This document shows, piece after piece, positions 15,064-23,719 of a DNA stretch of 41,216 nucleotides (its first letter is position 1; every line of letters starts with the position of its first letter). Below the pieces are notes generated by a model, which was not told the origin of the DNA, did not search any database, and worked only from the letters and a program-made list of their open reading frames with translations. This stretch comes from JAWUWD01 sp034112085 (GTDB lineage: Bacteria; Bacteroidota; Bacteroidia; Cytophagales; Cyclobacteriaceae), in contig JAWUWD010000058.1 of NCBI GenBank assembly GCA_034112085.1, positions 1 to 41,216 on the forward strand, read 5' to 3'. The translations under genes and the position numbers were made by a program.

Positions 15064-15801
15064 CTAATCAATTTTCTTATTGTTTTGAGGCTGTGTTTCA
15101 TTTTTGTAGTCAATATCTTCAATTAGATAGCCGTTAGAATATTCTCCAGATCTTATTAAGATGTCATTTCTATAATATTCAAATTTCCCATGAGCCAGAC
15201 CACTGACGCTATTTCCTATGAAAATGGTGCTGTCACCAGGCAAAATTCTATGGTGTTTTCCATTTTTTTTATTGCCATTTTCATCAAACAAATACCTTTT
15301 TCCATGAGCATCACCTTTCCTGTACTTAGTTATAAATTCAGGGTTGCCATTGAGGTAATATCGTATTGTCTTACCATGAAGCTGGCCATTTTTATATTTG
15401 GATTCCATATACAATACCCCATTTTGAGTGTATTTTGACAGAGTACCATGTAATTTTCCTGACTTGTATTCTTTGGTACTCATTAATTTTTCTACATACT
15501 TTCCTTTTTCATAAAAAGTATGATTACCAATGTTTTCACTGGAATAGAACCATTTTGCTTTACCCTTTTTCAGTCCATTTTTACTGAAGTTGATAATTGA
15601 TTTTAATTCGCCATTATCATGAAAATATTCTTTTCGATAACCATCCCATTCACCATTGTTTGGCTTGACTCTTACAAGCTCTGACATATCTATTGAGTCA
15701 GAAGAAATATGTTCGTTTTTAAATTGCGAAAAAGCTGTAATGTAACATAGTATTAAGGCAATGATTAGGGCATTCGATACAAACTTCACAAAAGATAGCA
15801 T
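15064..15801 (-). CDS. secreted MORN-repeat (YwqK-like) protein
   Basis: I start at the ATG at 15801 (245 residues, MLSFVKFVSNALIIALILCY), which gives a signal peptide ending near FSQ; the longer frame adds 25 unlikely residues. The body is a run of MORN_2-type repeats: 'NGEWDGYRKEYFHDNGEL', 'KGKAKWFYSSE', 'SGKLHGTLSKYTQNGVLY', 'NGQLHGKTIRYYLNGNPE', 'KGDAHGKRYLFDENGN' and 'SGLAHGKFEYYRND'. Such proteins form elongated beta-hairpin stacks. They are often annotated 'YwqK family antitoxin', but here there is no toxin partner, so I give no function. It lies between dapF and secA on the same strand. Confidence 0.8.
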   Translation of the reverse strand: MLSFVKFVSNALIIALILCYITAFSQFKNEHISSDSIDMSELVRVKPNNGEWDGYRKEYFHDNGELKSIINFSKNGLKKGKAKWFYSSENIGNHTFYEKGKYVEKLMSTKEYKSGKLHGTLSKYTQNGVLYMESKYKNGQLHGKTIRYYLNGNPEFITKYRKGDAHGKRYLFDENGNKKNGKHHRILPGDSTIFIGNSVSGLAHGKFEYYRNDILIRSGEYSNGYLIEDIDYKNETQPQNNKKID

Positions 15802-15910
15802 ACAGGTTAATAAAGAGATTTCATAATTGGTTATATATACTTTGATGACACAATACTTAGATAGCTTGATCACCAAGAAATAGTTACTTTTGATCTTAAT
15901 TGATTCAATT

Positions 15911-16696
15911 TTACATGTTGATTTTTATACTTCCAGCATAGACCATTTGGGCTGGGCCACATAAAGTAATACCCTCAAATGATCCATCGTCCATCTGCTT
16001 ATAGTTCACGGTCAATTCTCCTCCCTTTGTGGTTACTGAGATAGGTGCTTTCAAACCTAAAGTACTTGCAGCCAATGCTGCTCCAGTAACACCCGTGCCG
16101 CATGATAGTGTTTCGTTTTCTACTCCACGTTCATAGGTTCTCACGAATATTTGCTGATCTCCAAGTTGTTGTACAAAATTGACGTTCGTTCCTGCTGGTT
16201 GATAGGCATCGCTGTAGCGAATTTTGGACCCTTCTGGAATAATCTCAACTTTATGAACATGTTCTACAAATCTTACAAAGTGTGGTGACCCGGTATCAAC
16301 AAATATACCATCCTCTAATTGACTGACATTTTGTACGTTATTCATAGATAACTCTACCAAATTACCTTTGATAGTAGCAGAGTGCACCCCATCGTATGCC
16401 ATAAAGGTGGTTTCTGACGCATCTATTACTCCAATCTCTTTGGCGAAATTGACAGCGCATCGGCTGCCATTCCCACATAAGCTTTGACTTCCATCAGGAT
16501 TGTAAAACACCATGTTAAAGTCCACTTTATTATGTTGCTCAATGAGAATCAATCCATCTGACCCTATTCCAAACTTGCGGTCACACAATTGTTCTATCAG
16601 TGTGAGGTTCTCCTTTGGGAATACCTTCTCACGATTATCAATCATGATAAAGTCATTTCCAGTTGCTTGGTATTTGTGAAATGTAATTGTAGACAT
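15911..16696 (-). CDS. dapF: diaminopimelate epimerase
   Basis: A 261-residue cytosolic enzyme that converts LL- to meso-diaminopimelate for lysine and peptidoglycan synthesis. Both catalytic cysteines are present: C74 in SLCGNGSRCA and the second in ETLSCGTGVTGAAL. YQATGNDFIMIDNR at the start and GIGSDGLILIE are family signatures. The length is slightly short of the usual 270-280 but no motif is missing. It lies just downstream of the terminator of the carB-DUF4834 unit, so it needs its own start signal. TAGTTTCT, close to a -7 box, lies a few nt before the ATG but is weak. Confidence 0.97.
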   Translation of the reverse strand: MSTITFHKYQATGNDFIMIDNREKVFPKENLTLIEQLCDRKFGIGSDGLILIEQHNKVDFNMVFYNPDGSQSLCGNGSRCAVNFAKEIGVIDASETTFMAYDGVHSATIKGNLVELSMNNVQNVSQLEDGIFVDTGSPHFVRFVEHVHKVEIIPEGSKIRYSDAYQPAGTNVNFVQQLGDQQIFVRTYERGVENETLSCGTGVTGAALAASTLGLKAPISVTTKGGELTVNYKQMDDGSFEGITLCGPAQMVYAGSIKINM

Positions 16697-16721
16697 ATAG
16701 AAACTACTGGTAAATAAAAAA

Positions 16722-16743
16722 GAAGCCTCGTTATCGAGGCTTC
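16722..16743 (-). terminator. Rho-independent terminator of the carB-DUF4834 unit
   Basis: GAAGCCTCG, loop TTAT, CGAGGCTTC: a perfect 9-bp stem followed on the minus strand by TTTTTT. It lies about 70 nt after the DUF4834 stop and about 25 nt before the dapF start. Confidence 0.85.
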
Positions 16744-16815
16744 AAGTTACATTATTATAAGTCATTTCGTAGAGGAACGAAGAAATCCGAAAGATCCCTA
16801 TGGGATAACTTAAGT

Positions 16816-17052
16816 TTAATCTTTCACCTCTTCAAAATCTACATAGTCTCCTCCTTTGAAGTTTTTTGAAGACTTGTCTTCGTTCTTTGGAGCATGATCT
16901 ATCTGCACATTACCATCACTAGGCTTTTTTGTATGAGTTCTTTGTTGCTGCGCTTGTTGTGCTGCCGCACCAAATAATGTTCTAAATATAAATCCCCCTA
17001 CTTTCGATAAGATGTAGAAGAAGGCAATTATTATTAATAAAAACTTAATCAT
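16816..17052 (-). CDS. DUF4834 family small membrane protein
   Basis: A 78-residue protein with one N-terminal membrane helix (MIKFLLIIIAFFYILSKVGGF), a Gln/Ala-rich stretch, a charged linker and the terminal GGDYVDFEEVKD. This tail matches the (G/D)-(E/D)YVxFEEV ending typical of DUF4834, a family found in Bacteroidota. Its function is unknown; it is probably an inner-membrane protein with a cytosolic tail. It follows carB by 29 nt on the same strand and precedes the terminator. Confidence 0.85.
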   Translation of the reverse strand: MIKFLLIIIAFFYILSKVGGFIFRTLFGAAAQQAQQQRTHTKKPSDGNVQIDHAPKNEDKSSKNFKGGDYVDFEEVKD

Positions 17053-17081
17053 TGTCTGTTTGTTATACTATCCCTTTATAC

Positions 17082-19895
17082 CTATTTACTCAAGTATAGG
17101 TTTCGTTCGGAGTATATTTTTAAGAAATAATCGTCCATCAAATCATCAATAAAGTAGATAGACTCTCCAGTAGATTTCATTTCAGGTCCCAATTCCTTGT
17201 TTACATTAGGGAATTTATGGAATGAAAATACAGGCTCTTTGATTGCATATCCTTTCTTTGTTGGATTGAACTTGAAGTCTTTGACTTTCTTTTCACCCAT
17301 CATCACCTTGGTGGCATAATTCACATAAGGCTCTTGGTATGCTTTACAGATGAATGGTACAGTTCTCGAAGCTCTCGGATTCGCTTCAATGATATACACC
17401 TTATCATCTTTGATAGCAAATTGGATATTTATGAGTCCTCTGGTGTTTAGCGCCAAAGCAATCTTCTTAGTATACTCTTCTATTTGTCTTAAGACAAAAT
17501 CTCCCAAGTTGTATGGAGGAAGTACAGCATATGAATCTCCAGAATGAATTCCAGCAGGCTCGATATGTTGCATCACACCTATCACATGAACATCCTCTCC
17601 ATCACAAATGGCATCAGCTTCTGCTTCAATGGCATTGTCCAAGAAGTGATCTAGTAGTACTTTATTGCCAGGAATTTTCCTTAAAATATCAATGATATGA
17701 GTTTCTAACTCTTGTTCATTGATTACAATCTTCATGCTTTGTCCACCCAGTACATAAGAAGGACGAACTAACAATGGGAATCCAATATCTTTAGAAAGCT
17801 CTACCGCAGTCGCAGCGTCTTCGGCTACTCCAAACTCCGGATATGGAATATCATTCTCTTTCAATAGTTCAGAGAAACTTCCACGATCTTCTGCAAGATC
17901 TAACGAAGCGAAATCAGTCCCGATGATTTTGATGCCGTATTTTTCAAGCTTCTCAGCTAGTTTCAGTGCGGTTTGACCACCAAGTTGTACAATCACACCT
18001 TCAGGCTTTTCCATCAAGATGATCTCATAGATGTGCTCCCAGAATACAGGCTCGAAATACAGTTTGTCAGCTATGTCAAAGTCTGTAGATACCGTCTCAG
18101 GGTTACAATTGATCATAATGGTTTCATAGCCACATTCTTTCGCAGCTAGTATCCCATGAACACAGCAGTAGTCAAACTCGATGCCTTGACCGATTCTATT
18201 TGGCCCTGCGCCAAGTACCACTATTTTCTTTTTATCAGTGATGACAGATTCATTTTCATCACCAAAAGTAGAGTAGTAATAAGGTGTCTGTGCTTCAAAT
18301 TCTGCAGCACAGGTATCTACTTGCTTGTAAACGCGGTTGATACCGAATTCTTTTCTTTTGTTGAATACTTCACTTTCCAAACAGCCAAATAAATGGGCTA
18401 GTTGACGATCAGCATATCCTTTTTTCTTTCCAAGAAGAAGTAATTCTTTAGGAATGGAATCAACGTTGTATTGTTCTATCTCTTTCTCTAGATGTATGAG
18501 TTCTTCTATTTGATGCAAAAACCATTTATCAATTTTGGTAAGTGACTGAATGGTTTTGAAAGGAACACCTAGTTTAAAGGCGTCATAAACATGAAACAAT
18601 CGATCCCAGCTTGGATTTTCTAAGCTGTAAAGCAGTTTCTTTTGGTCCTTAAGTTCTTTCCCATCTGCGCCAAGTCCATTGCGATTGATTTCCAATGATT
18701 GACAAGCTTTTTGCAAGGCTTCTTGGAAATTACGGCCTATCCCCATCACTTCACCTACAGACTTCATCTGTAGTCCAAGCTTTCGATCAGATCCTTCGAA
18801 CTTGTCAAAATTCCAACGGGGTATCTTTACAATAACGTAGTCAATAGCAGGTTCAAAGAAAGCCGAAGTGGTTCCTGTAATGGCATTTTGTAGTTCATCT
18901 AGATTATAACCAATCGCTAGCTTAGCAGCTATTTTTGCAATAGGATAACCAGTGGCTTTTGAAGCCAATGCAGAAGATCGAGATACCCTTGGGTTGATCT
19001 CTATACCTATTATTTGATCAGTCTCAGGATGCACGGAAAACTGGACATTACAACCTCCAGCAAAGTGACCAATGCCATTCATCATTTTGATGGCGAGATT
19101 GCGCATGTGTTGATACACAGTGTCAGGAAGTGTCATCGCTGGAGCTACCGTAATAGAATCGCCCGTGTGAACACCCATCGGATCAAAGTTCTCAATCGAA
19201 CAAATGATAATCACATTACCAATATTATCCCGAAGCAACTCCAACTCATATTCTTTCCAGCCAAGAATACTTTGTTCTACTAATACCTCATGCCTAGGCG
19301 ATGCATGGAGTCCCGCAGTCAGCGCCTTATCAAATTCTTCTGGATCATTAACAAACCCACCACCGTAACCACCAAGGGTAAACGAAGGTCTGATAACTAA
19401 AGGAAAGCCAATTTTTTGTGCAATTTCTTTTCCTTGAAGAAAAGAAGTTGCGGTTTCGCCTATACAGACGTCCACGTCCAACTTATGCATCAAGAGTCTG
19501 AATTTCTCACGATCTTCCGTGGTTTCAATTGCATCAACATTGACACCAATCATCTTTACTCCGTAATGATCCCAAATTCCTGCGGTCTCACAGTCGATGG
19601 CTAGGTTCAATGCCGTTTGCCCACCCATAGTCGGCAATACCGCATCGATGTTATGTTTTTCCAAAATCTCTCGGATCGACTTTTTCGTCAATGGCTTCAA
19701 GTAGATATTGTCTGCTGTAACTTCATCGGTCATGATGGTAGCAGGATTGGAGTTAATCAGTGTGACTTCGATTCCTTCTTCTCGGAGTGATCTGGAGGCT
19801 TGGGAGCCAGCATAGTCAAATTCACATGCTTGTCCAATTACGATTGGGCCACTACCGATAATGAGTACTGACCGGATGCTTCTGTCTCTTGGCAT
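17082..19895 (-). CDS. carB: carbamoyl-phosphate synthase large subunit, short form
   Basis: A 937-residue enzyme making carbamoyl phosphate from bicarbonate, ATP and glutamine-derived ammonia for pyrimidines and arginine. Two ATP-grasp halves are visible. The first starts SVLIIGSGPIVIGQACEFDYAG and has RPSFTLGGYGGG and EINPRVSRSSALASKATGYP. The second starts VVLGAGPNRIGQGIEFDYCC and has RPSYVLGGQSM and EANPRASRTVPF. The protein stops near IYSERNLYLSK, where E. coli CarB (about 1073 residues) goes on to the allosteric MGS domain. The site for UMP and ornithine control is therefore absent, as I recall for relatives. No carA lies beside it. It has a good promoter upstream. Confidence 0.97.
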   Translation of the reverse strand: MPRDRSIRSVLIIGSGPIVIGQACEFDYAGSQASRSLREEGIEVTLINSNPATIMTDEVTADNIYLKPLTKKSIREILEKHNIDAVLPTMGGQTALNLAIDCETAGIWDHYGVKMIGVNVDAIETTEDREKFRLLMHKLDVDVCIGETATSFLQGKEIAQKIGFPLVIRPSFTLGGYGGGFVNDPEEFDKALTAGLHASPRHEVLVEQSILGWKEYELELLRDNIGNVIIICSIENFDPMGVHTGDSITVAPAMTLPDTVYQHMRNLAIKMMNGIGHFAGGCNVQFSVHPETDQIIGIEINPRVSRSSALASKATGYPIAKIAAKLAIGYNLDELQNAITGTTSAFFEPAIDYVIVKIPRWNFDKFEGSDRKLGLQMKSVGEVMGIGRNFQEALQKACQSLEINRNGLGADGKELKDQKKLLYSLENPSWDRLFHVYDAFKLGVPFKTIQSLTKIDKWFLHQIEELIHLEKEIEQYNVDSIPKELLLLGKKKGYADRQLAHLFGCLESEVFNKRKEFGINRVYKQVDTCAAEFEAQTPYYYSTFGDENESVITDKKKIVVLGAGPNRIGQGIEFDYCCVHGILAAKECGYETIMINCNPETVSTDFDIADKLYFEPVFWEHIYEIILMEKPEGVIVQLGGQTALKLAEKLEKYGIKIIGTDFASLDLAEDRGSFSELLKENDIPYPEFGVAEDAATAVELSKDIGFPLLVRPSYVLGGQSMKIVINEQELETHIIDILRKIPGNKVLLDHFLDNAIEAEADAICDGEDVHVIGVMQHIEPAGIHSGDSYAVLPPYNLGDFVLRQIEEYTKKIALALNTRGLINIQFAIKDDKVYIIEANPRASRTVPFICKAYQEPYVNYATKVMMGEKKVKDFKFNPTKKGYAIKEPVFSFHKFPNVNKELGPEMKSTGESIYFIDDLMDDYFLKIYSERNLYLSK

Positions 19896-19938
19896 TAGGG
19901 TTATTTAGTCAAAGAGTTAGGTGATGCTTAAATTGGCA

Positions 19939-19968
19939 CAAAGTTATATGAAAAAGGAAAGAATCAAA
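19939..19968 (-). promoter_or_regulatory. carB promoter (TTTG -33 and TAACTTTG -7)
   Basis: On the minus strand, TTTG (complement 19965-19968) is followed after 18 nt by TAACTTTG (complement 19939-19946), an exact fit to the Bacteroidota pattern TTG-N17-23-TAnnTTTG. The carB ATG is 43 nt downstream, leaving a leader of about 40 nt. Confidence 0.65.
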
Positions 19969-19999
19969 AAGTAGACATTGATAGTTTGAAATAATATTA

Positions 20000-20320
20000 T
20001 CAAACTAATAGATGAAGTCCATTTTTATCCATCTTTACTTGATAAGTTGTAGCGTCTTTGCACTTCTGATCTCCTTCACGCCCATGTGTTAGGTTAAATC
20101 TATATCCGTGAAGTGGGCAAACTATTTCATTAAGATAATTTACTTTGCCTTGACTCAGTGATTGACCACTATGAGGACATGCATCTGCTACAGCTAAAAA
20201 GTGATTTTCGATATTAGATAAGCATATTCGTGTGCTTCCTATCACTACCAATTTGACGCTTTTATTAGGAATAGCTTGAACGGCCGATGCTAGATTGTTA
20301 AATACTTTTACCCATTTCAT
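20000..20320 (-). CDS. Rieske [2Fe-2S] ferredoxin-type protein
   Basis: A 106-residue soluble Rieske protein. The cluster-binding boxes are CPHSGQSL and CPLHGYRF, each giving one cysteine and one histidine, 18-20 residues apart as expected. No signal peptide or catalytic domain is attached, so it is a small electron carrier of the kind that serves oxygenases or nitrite-reductase small-subunit roles. The partner is unknown. The kynurenine enzymes at 27-29 kb do not require one. It stands between the terminator of the RDD gene and carB. Confidence 0.92.
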   Translation of the reverse strand: MKWVKVFNNLASAVQAIPNKSVKLVVIGSTRICLSNIENHFLAVADACPHSGQSLSQGKVNYLNEIVCPLHGYRFNLTHGREGDQKCKDATTYQVKMDKNGLHLLV

Positions 20321-20352
20321 TAACTAATATTTCAAGATTGTGTCAATAAAAA

Positions 20353-20383
20353 AAGCTACCTCAATCAGATATTGAGATAGCTT
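20353..20383 (-). terminator. Rho-independent terminator after the RDD gene
   Basis: AAGCTACCTCAAT and ATTGAGATAGCTT pair around CAGAT with a single mismatch in a 13-bp stem. On the minus strand the stem is followed by a T-rich run. It closes the patatin-methyltransferase-RDD unit. Confidence 0.8.
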
Positions 20384-20405
20384 CAAATAACTGTTGGACG
20401 GTAGT

Positions 20406-20888
20406 TTATTTTCTTACTACCAATGCTCCAACGATTATATCATGCAATGCTTGCTTTTTCTCAGTGAGTCCTGCTAAAATATAACCGATTAGGAAGATCA
20501 TGCTTGATAATACTTTTCCAAGCTGTCTCAGTAGTGCTTTTGGGAAGTCTAATTTATCTCCATTCATATCAGTGACTTTAATTCCCAAAGCCATTTTTCC
20601 CAATGTTGCTTGATGCTTACTAGACTCCATGAATGAAAAGTATAAAGTTTGTATCACAAAAGACACCGTCATAGCAAAACTGGCTGCGGCTATAAATGCC
20701 ATGATCATTGCCCAAGTATCCTGATCTGACATGGAATCAAAATCAAATCCATTAATTGATACGACACTAAACCCAAGGGTTGCTAAGATGGGCATGATGA
20801 CCACAGATTGTAAAATGGAAATAATAATATAGTCAATGATAAAGGCTACAAATCGCATCCAGAAGCCAGCGTAATTAGAATTTTCCAT
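20406..20888 (-). CDS. RDD family membrane protein
   Basis: A 160-residue protein with three to four membrane segments. The N-terminal YAGFWMRFVAFIIDYIIISI carries the Arg and Asp of the family's RDD motif. The later KMALGIKVTDMNGDKLDF and LLRQLGKVLSSMIFLIGY segments, ending KQALHDIIVGALVVRK, match the rest of the domain. The role of RDD proteins is largely unknown; some have been linked to ion or amphiphile transport. It lies 69 nt after the methyltransferase and is followed by a terminator. Confidence 0.93.
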   Translation of the reverse strand: MENSNYAGFWMRFVAFIIDYIIISILQSVVIMPILATLGFSVVSINGFDFDSMSDQDTWAMIMAFIAAASFAMTVSFVIQTLYFSFMESSKHQATLGKMALGIKVTDMNGDKLDFPKALLRQLGKVLSSMIFLIGYILAGLTEKKQALHDIIVGALVVRK

Positions 20889-20957
20889 TTGAGTTGATTT
20901 TTTGTAGTTAGATTAATGAATGAAAGTAATGAAAGGAGGTTTATACTCCAAAGATTG

Positions 20958-21563
20958 CTATTCCTCTTTCTGCAAAACCAAAGTCGTCATACTGCGCTGT
21001 TCATGGACATATAATGATTTCACTGGTTCGATAAGCTGTAGTTTGTAATTAGCCAGTAAGCGTGAGAGTTTATCAATGTCAAGGAGGTATTGTTGACTTC
21101 CATCTGGCAGTTTGAATATGCCATCTCCAAGTGGGATAGCATCTTCCATATGATGCGTAGAGGTCATTCTGATAAATAGTTGACCATTTGGTTTGATTAC
21201 TTTGATCAGTTGAGCAAAGAGCTGATCGAAGTGCTCCTCACTATTGGCAAAATGCAAGACCGCGTTGCAGATCACGTAGTCAAATACAGGAGTGATGAAG
21301 GGCATATCTTCAATATTGGTCATTATGAAATGCTCCTTCGGAATATGCTTGGCAGTCATTTGTAACATCTGAATGGCAGTTGGATTCGGATCCACCCCGT
21401 AGAGGTGTTGATAACCATTTTTTATGAAGTAATATAAGTTTCTGCCTTCTCCACACCCTGCGTCAAGAATCCTCATTTCAGGTGTTATTCGACCTTTAAG
21501 CAATTGGTCTAAAAGGTATAGATCAATGTTGCCAATTGTTTTGTTGATTTCTGCGGAGGTCAT
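20958..21563 (-). CDS. class I SAM-dependent methyltransferase
   Basis: A 201-residue protein with a Rossmann-type methyltransferase core. Motif I is RILDAGCGEGRNL, the acidic end of strand 2 is GVDPNP, motif II/III is FDYVICNAVLHFA and post-motif is KPNGQLFIRMTS. The SAM site is therefore complete. The acceptor cannot be predicted; the small size and 'LHFANSEEHF' style resemble small-molecule methyltransferases. Its ATG overlaps the patatin stop by 1 nt (TAATG), indicating coupled translation. Confidence 0.92.
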   Translation of the reverse strand: MTSAEINKTIGNIDLYLLDQLLKGRITPEMRILDAGCGEGRNLYYFIKNGYQHLYGVDPNPTAIQMLQMTAKHIPKEHFIMTNIEDMPFITPVFDYVICNAVLHFANSEEHFDQLFAQLIKVIKPNGQLFIRMTSTHHMEDAIPLGDGIFKLPDGSQQYLLDIDKLSRLLANYKLQLIEPVKSLYVHEQRSMTTLVLQKEE

Positions 21564-22459
21564 TATTCTTTGTAGGTTTTGTAAAATGCTCGCTTACCCG
21601 CTGCAATAAGCTCTTCACCACGATAAAAGTCAAAAGCTCGACAGGAATCCCTTGACACTTTGATACTCATGTCAGGATTATGTTGTGAAATTGTCTGTGC
21701 AGTCAATCTATCTTGCATCAGATTGATAGACTGGTTCATCAAGTCAAGATATCCAAATTTTCCTTTTGGATTTTCAGGATGTTTGATGGGGGTCAGGTCT
21801 TTTTTTGGAAGGTACTCACCCCACTTTTGAATGAATTGATCCATCAATAATTTGTAATGATTCGCGGATGCTTTTTTTGCATTATTGGTGGTGCTCTGCG
21901 GAATATATGTTATTGGAGCATTCACGTCAGAGACCACTAGTATGTCATTCTTCACCCTAAGGACATTAGCAATGGGAAGAGGATTAAGCACTCCACCATC
22001 GACTAGTTCTATATGATCAATAATACAAGGTTTGAGTACTGATGGAATTGAAGAAGATGCACGGATGGCGTCATAAAGGCTACCAGTTTTAAAAACTACT
22101 TCTTTTCCATTGATGATGTCGGTAGCATTTGCCGAAAATGGAATATTTAGGTCTTCTATTTTTTGATCATGAAGAAATTTCTTCATTTCCTTGAAAACTC
22201 GCTCACCACGGATAAAACCTTGTGTGCTTAGCGTGAAATCAATCAATTTGAAAACATCTAATTTGTCAAGGTTACACAGCCAATCTTTATAAGCTTCTAA
22301 TTCCCCGGCTGCGTAGACAGCGCCTACTACGGCTCCCATAGAACATCCAGATATCGAAGTAATCTCGTAGCCCTCATCAAGGAGTGCTTCGATGACACCA
22401 ATATGTGCGATGCCTCGGGCGCCTCCACCCGACAGGACCAATGCTACTGATTTATTCAT
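21563..22459 (-). CDS. patatin-like phospholipase
   Basis: A 298-residue bacterial patatin. The oxyanion loop LSGGGARGIAHIG, the nucleophile S40 in GCSMGA and the catalytic aspartate in VDGGVLNPLPI make a complete Ser-Asp dyad. There is no signal peptide and no outer-membrane barrel domain, so it is of the short cytoplasmic RssA/YlbK-like kind that hydrolyses acyl esters. The C-terminal about 100 residues are helical and less conserved. It starts a run with the methyltransferase and RDD genes and is divergent from the secreted protein gene at 22566. Confidence 0.93.
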   Translation of the reverse strand: MNKSVALVLSGGGARGIAHIGVIEALLDEGYEITSISGCSMGAVVGAVYAAGELEAYKDWLCNLDKLDVFKLIDFTLSTQGFIRGERVFKEMKKFLHDQKIEDLNIPFSANATDIINGKEVVFKTGSLYDAIRASSSIPSVLKPCIIDHIELVDGGVLNPLPIANVLRVKNDILVVSDVNAPITYIPQSTTNNAKKASANHYKLLMDQFIQKWGEYLPKKDLTPIKHPENPKGKFGYLDLMNQSINLMQDRLTAQTISQHNPDMSIKVSRDSCRAFDFYRGEELIAAGKRAFYKTYKE

Positions 22460-22565
22460 TTGTTTATTGTATTCTTGACTGCGAAATTAGCTGTGCCTCT
22501 AAAATAATAATGAAAATTGGCGTTAAGCCATAAAATACTTTTTCTTTGTGAAATACGACAACATT

Positions 22566-23648
22566 ATGTGCTCTTCAAAAATTATATCATTAGTTATCCT
22601 AGTATTATCAATTGCGACAAGTGTATTGGCGCAGCCTGAGTCCAGAGATATTTTGGATCAAACGTATTTGGAATATGTAGATCGACTACCCAAAAATCTA
22701 ATATCCGAGAAGTCAATCGGTGTACTGATAGCAGATAATCGAGCGTCAGGACAAAAAATGGCGACAGAAGTTCATCCTACATTTGCGAAGGCTGGGGTAG
22801 ATGTCGTTGCCTATTATCATGTGGATGATTTGTTCGGAGGCACGATCTTATCAAAACCTCTTTCAGCAGAAATGGTCAAACGAGAGGTCTTACAGCTCGT
22901 GTTTATTATAAAGAAGGCCATTGGTTATAAAGTTGTTATTACACCGTTTTCAAAAGATGAAAGATTTGTTAAACATGGGAAAAAGGCTTGGAGAATGGAG
23001 TCAAACCAACTTTCAGAAATAACAGATCAAATCTATCGGATGTGCGCTTCTTTAGATAGAAGGAACTTCCTGATAAGTGATAAACCAGAATATGGCAGAT
23101 TTAATTATCGAGTGAAAGGACAACGATATGAAGCTTACAAGCCCGATCTTAAAACTCAGAAATTGGCTGTACCCATGTATATGCCAATAGTACTGCCAGG
23201 AACAATTGAAGGAAAGGTTGGTCTTGAGAAAACAAGATCTATTGTCAATCAATATAATCTGGAGCTTATAGGTAGAAACGAAGCTATCAAAAGTGCCTTT
23301 AAAGATTATCCATATCCACATGTATTTATAGAAGAGCCTCTCACGCATAAGCAATTGAAAGATAAAGGATTTAATTATGTCCTTCAGCGCATCCATGCGA
23401 CAAGTAATACTGTACGTGATTTGTTGAAGTATGAACAAAAACCAGGAGTGACGGACTACATATCTGTAAGAATGAAAGAAGGGAAAGGCGATATTGTCAG
23501 ACTAAAAGGTGATGTGCCAGCCTATAAGTATTATATTAAAAGCATAGCCGCAAACTCATACTACCTAGGTGCTAAATGGGATGCTGACCTGACAGACGAA
23601 GGGGCTCTCAATAATCATGTGCAGTTATTGACTGCTGAGATTAGATAA
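22566..23648 (+). CDS. secreted protein of unknown function
   Basis: I use the ATG at 22566 (360 residues): MCSSKIISLVILVLSIATSVLAQ is a good signal peptide. A GTG at 22548 would add six residues. The mature protein is a mixed alpha/beta globular domain without repeats or membrane segments. It includes GVLIADNRASGQKMATEV, VVAYYHVDDLFGG, VITPFSKDERFVKHGKKAWR and HVFIEEPLTHKQLKDKGFNYVL. I recognise no family. The single-domain soluble form without a lipobox suggests a periplasmic or exported protein. It is divergent from the patatin gene and is followed by a perfect palindrome and the HAAO gene. Confidence 0.75.
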   Translation: MCSSKIISLVILVLSIATSVLAQPESRDILDQTYLEYVDRLPKNLISEKSIGVLIADNRASGQKMATEVHPTFAKAGVDVVAYYHVDDLFGGTILSKPLSAEMVKREVLQLVFIIKKAIGYKVVITPFSKDERFVKHGKKAWRMESNQLSEITDQIYRMCASLDRRNFLISDKPEYGRFNYRVKGQRYEAYKPDLKTQKLAVPMYMPIVLPGTIEGKVGLEKTRSIVNQYNLELIGRNEAIKSAFKDYPYPHVFIEEPLTHKQLKDKGFNYVLQRIHATSNTVRDLLKYEQKPGVTDYISVRMKEGKGDIVRLKGDVPAYKYYIKSIAANSYYLGAKWDADLTDEGALNNHVQLLTAEIR

Positions 23649-23671
23649 GCAAGTATTGTTACAATACTTGC
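23649..23671. promoter_or_regulatory. perfect 23-nt palindrome, terminator or operator
   Basis: GCAAGTATTGT and ACAATACTTGC are exact complements around a single T. It starts right at the end of the secreted-protein gene and 49 nt before the HAAO start. There is no T-run behind it, so an operator is as likely as a terminator. Confidence 0.5.
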
Positions 23672-23719
23672 TATTTGCTAGATTGCTCAAATTACGTTCC
23701 ATCCATAACTAATATAATC

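Noticed and set aside
15064..15801. toxin-antitoxin pair based on YwqK-like repeats
   Set aside because: No toxin gene lies next to it, and the protein has a signal peptide.
23052..23438. 128-codon minus-strand frame inside the secreted protein gene
   Set aside because: Antisense by-product; the plus-strand protein has a signal peptide and balanced composition.
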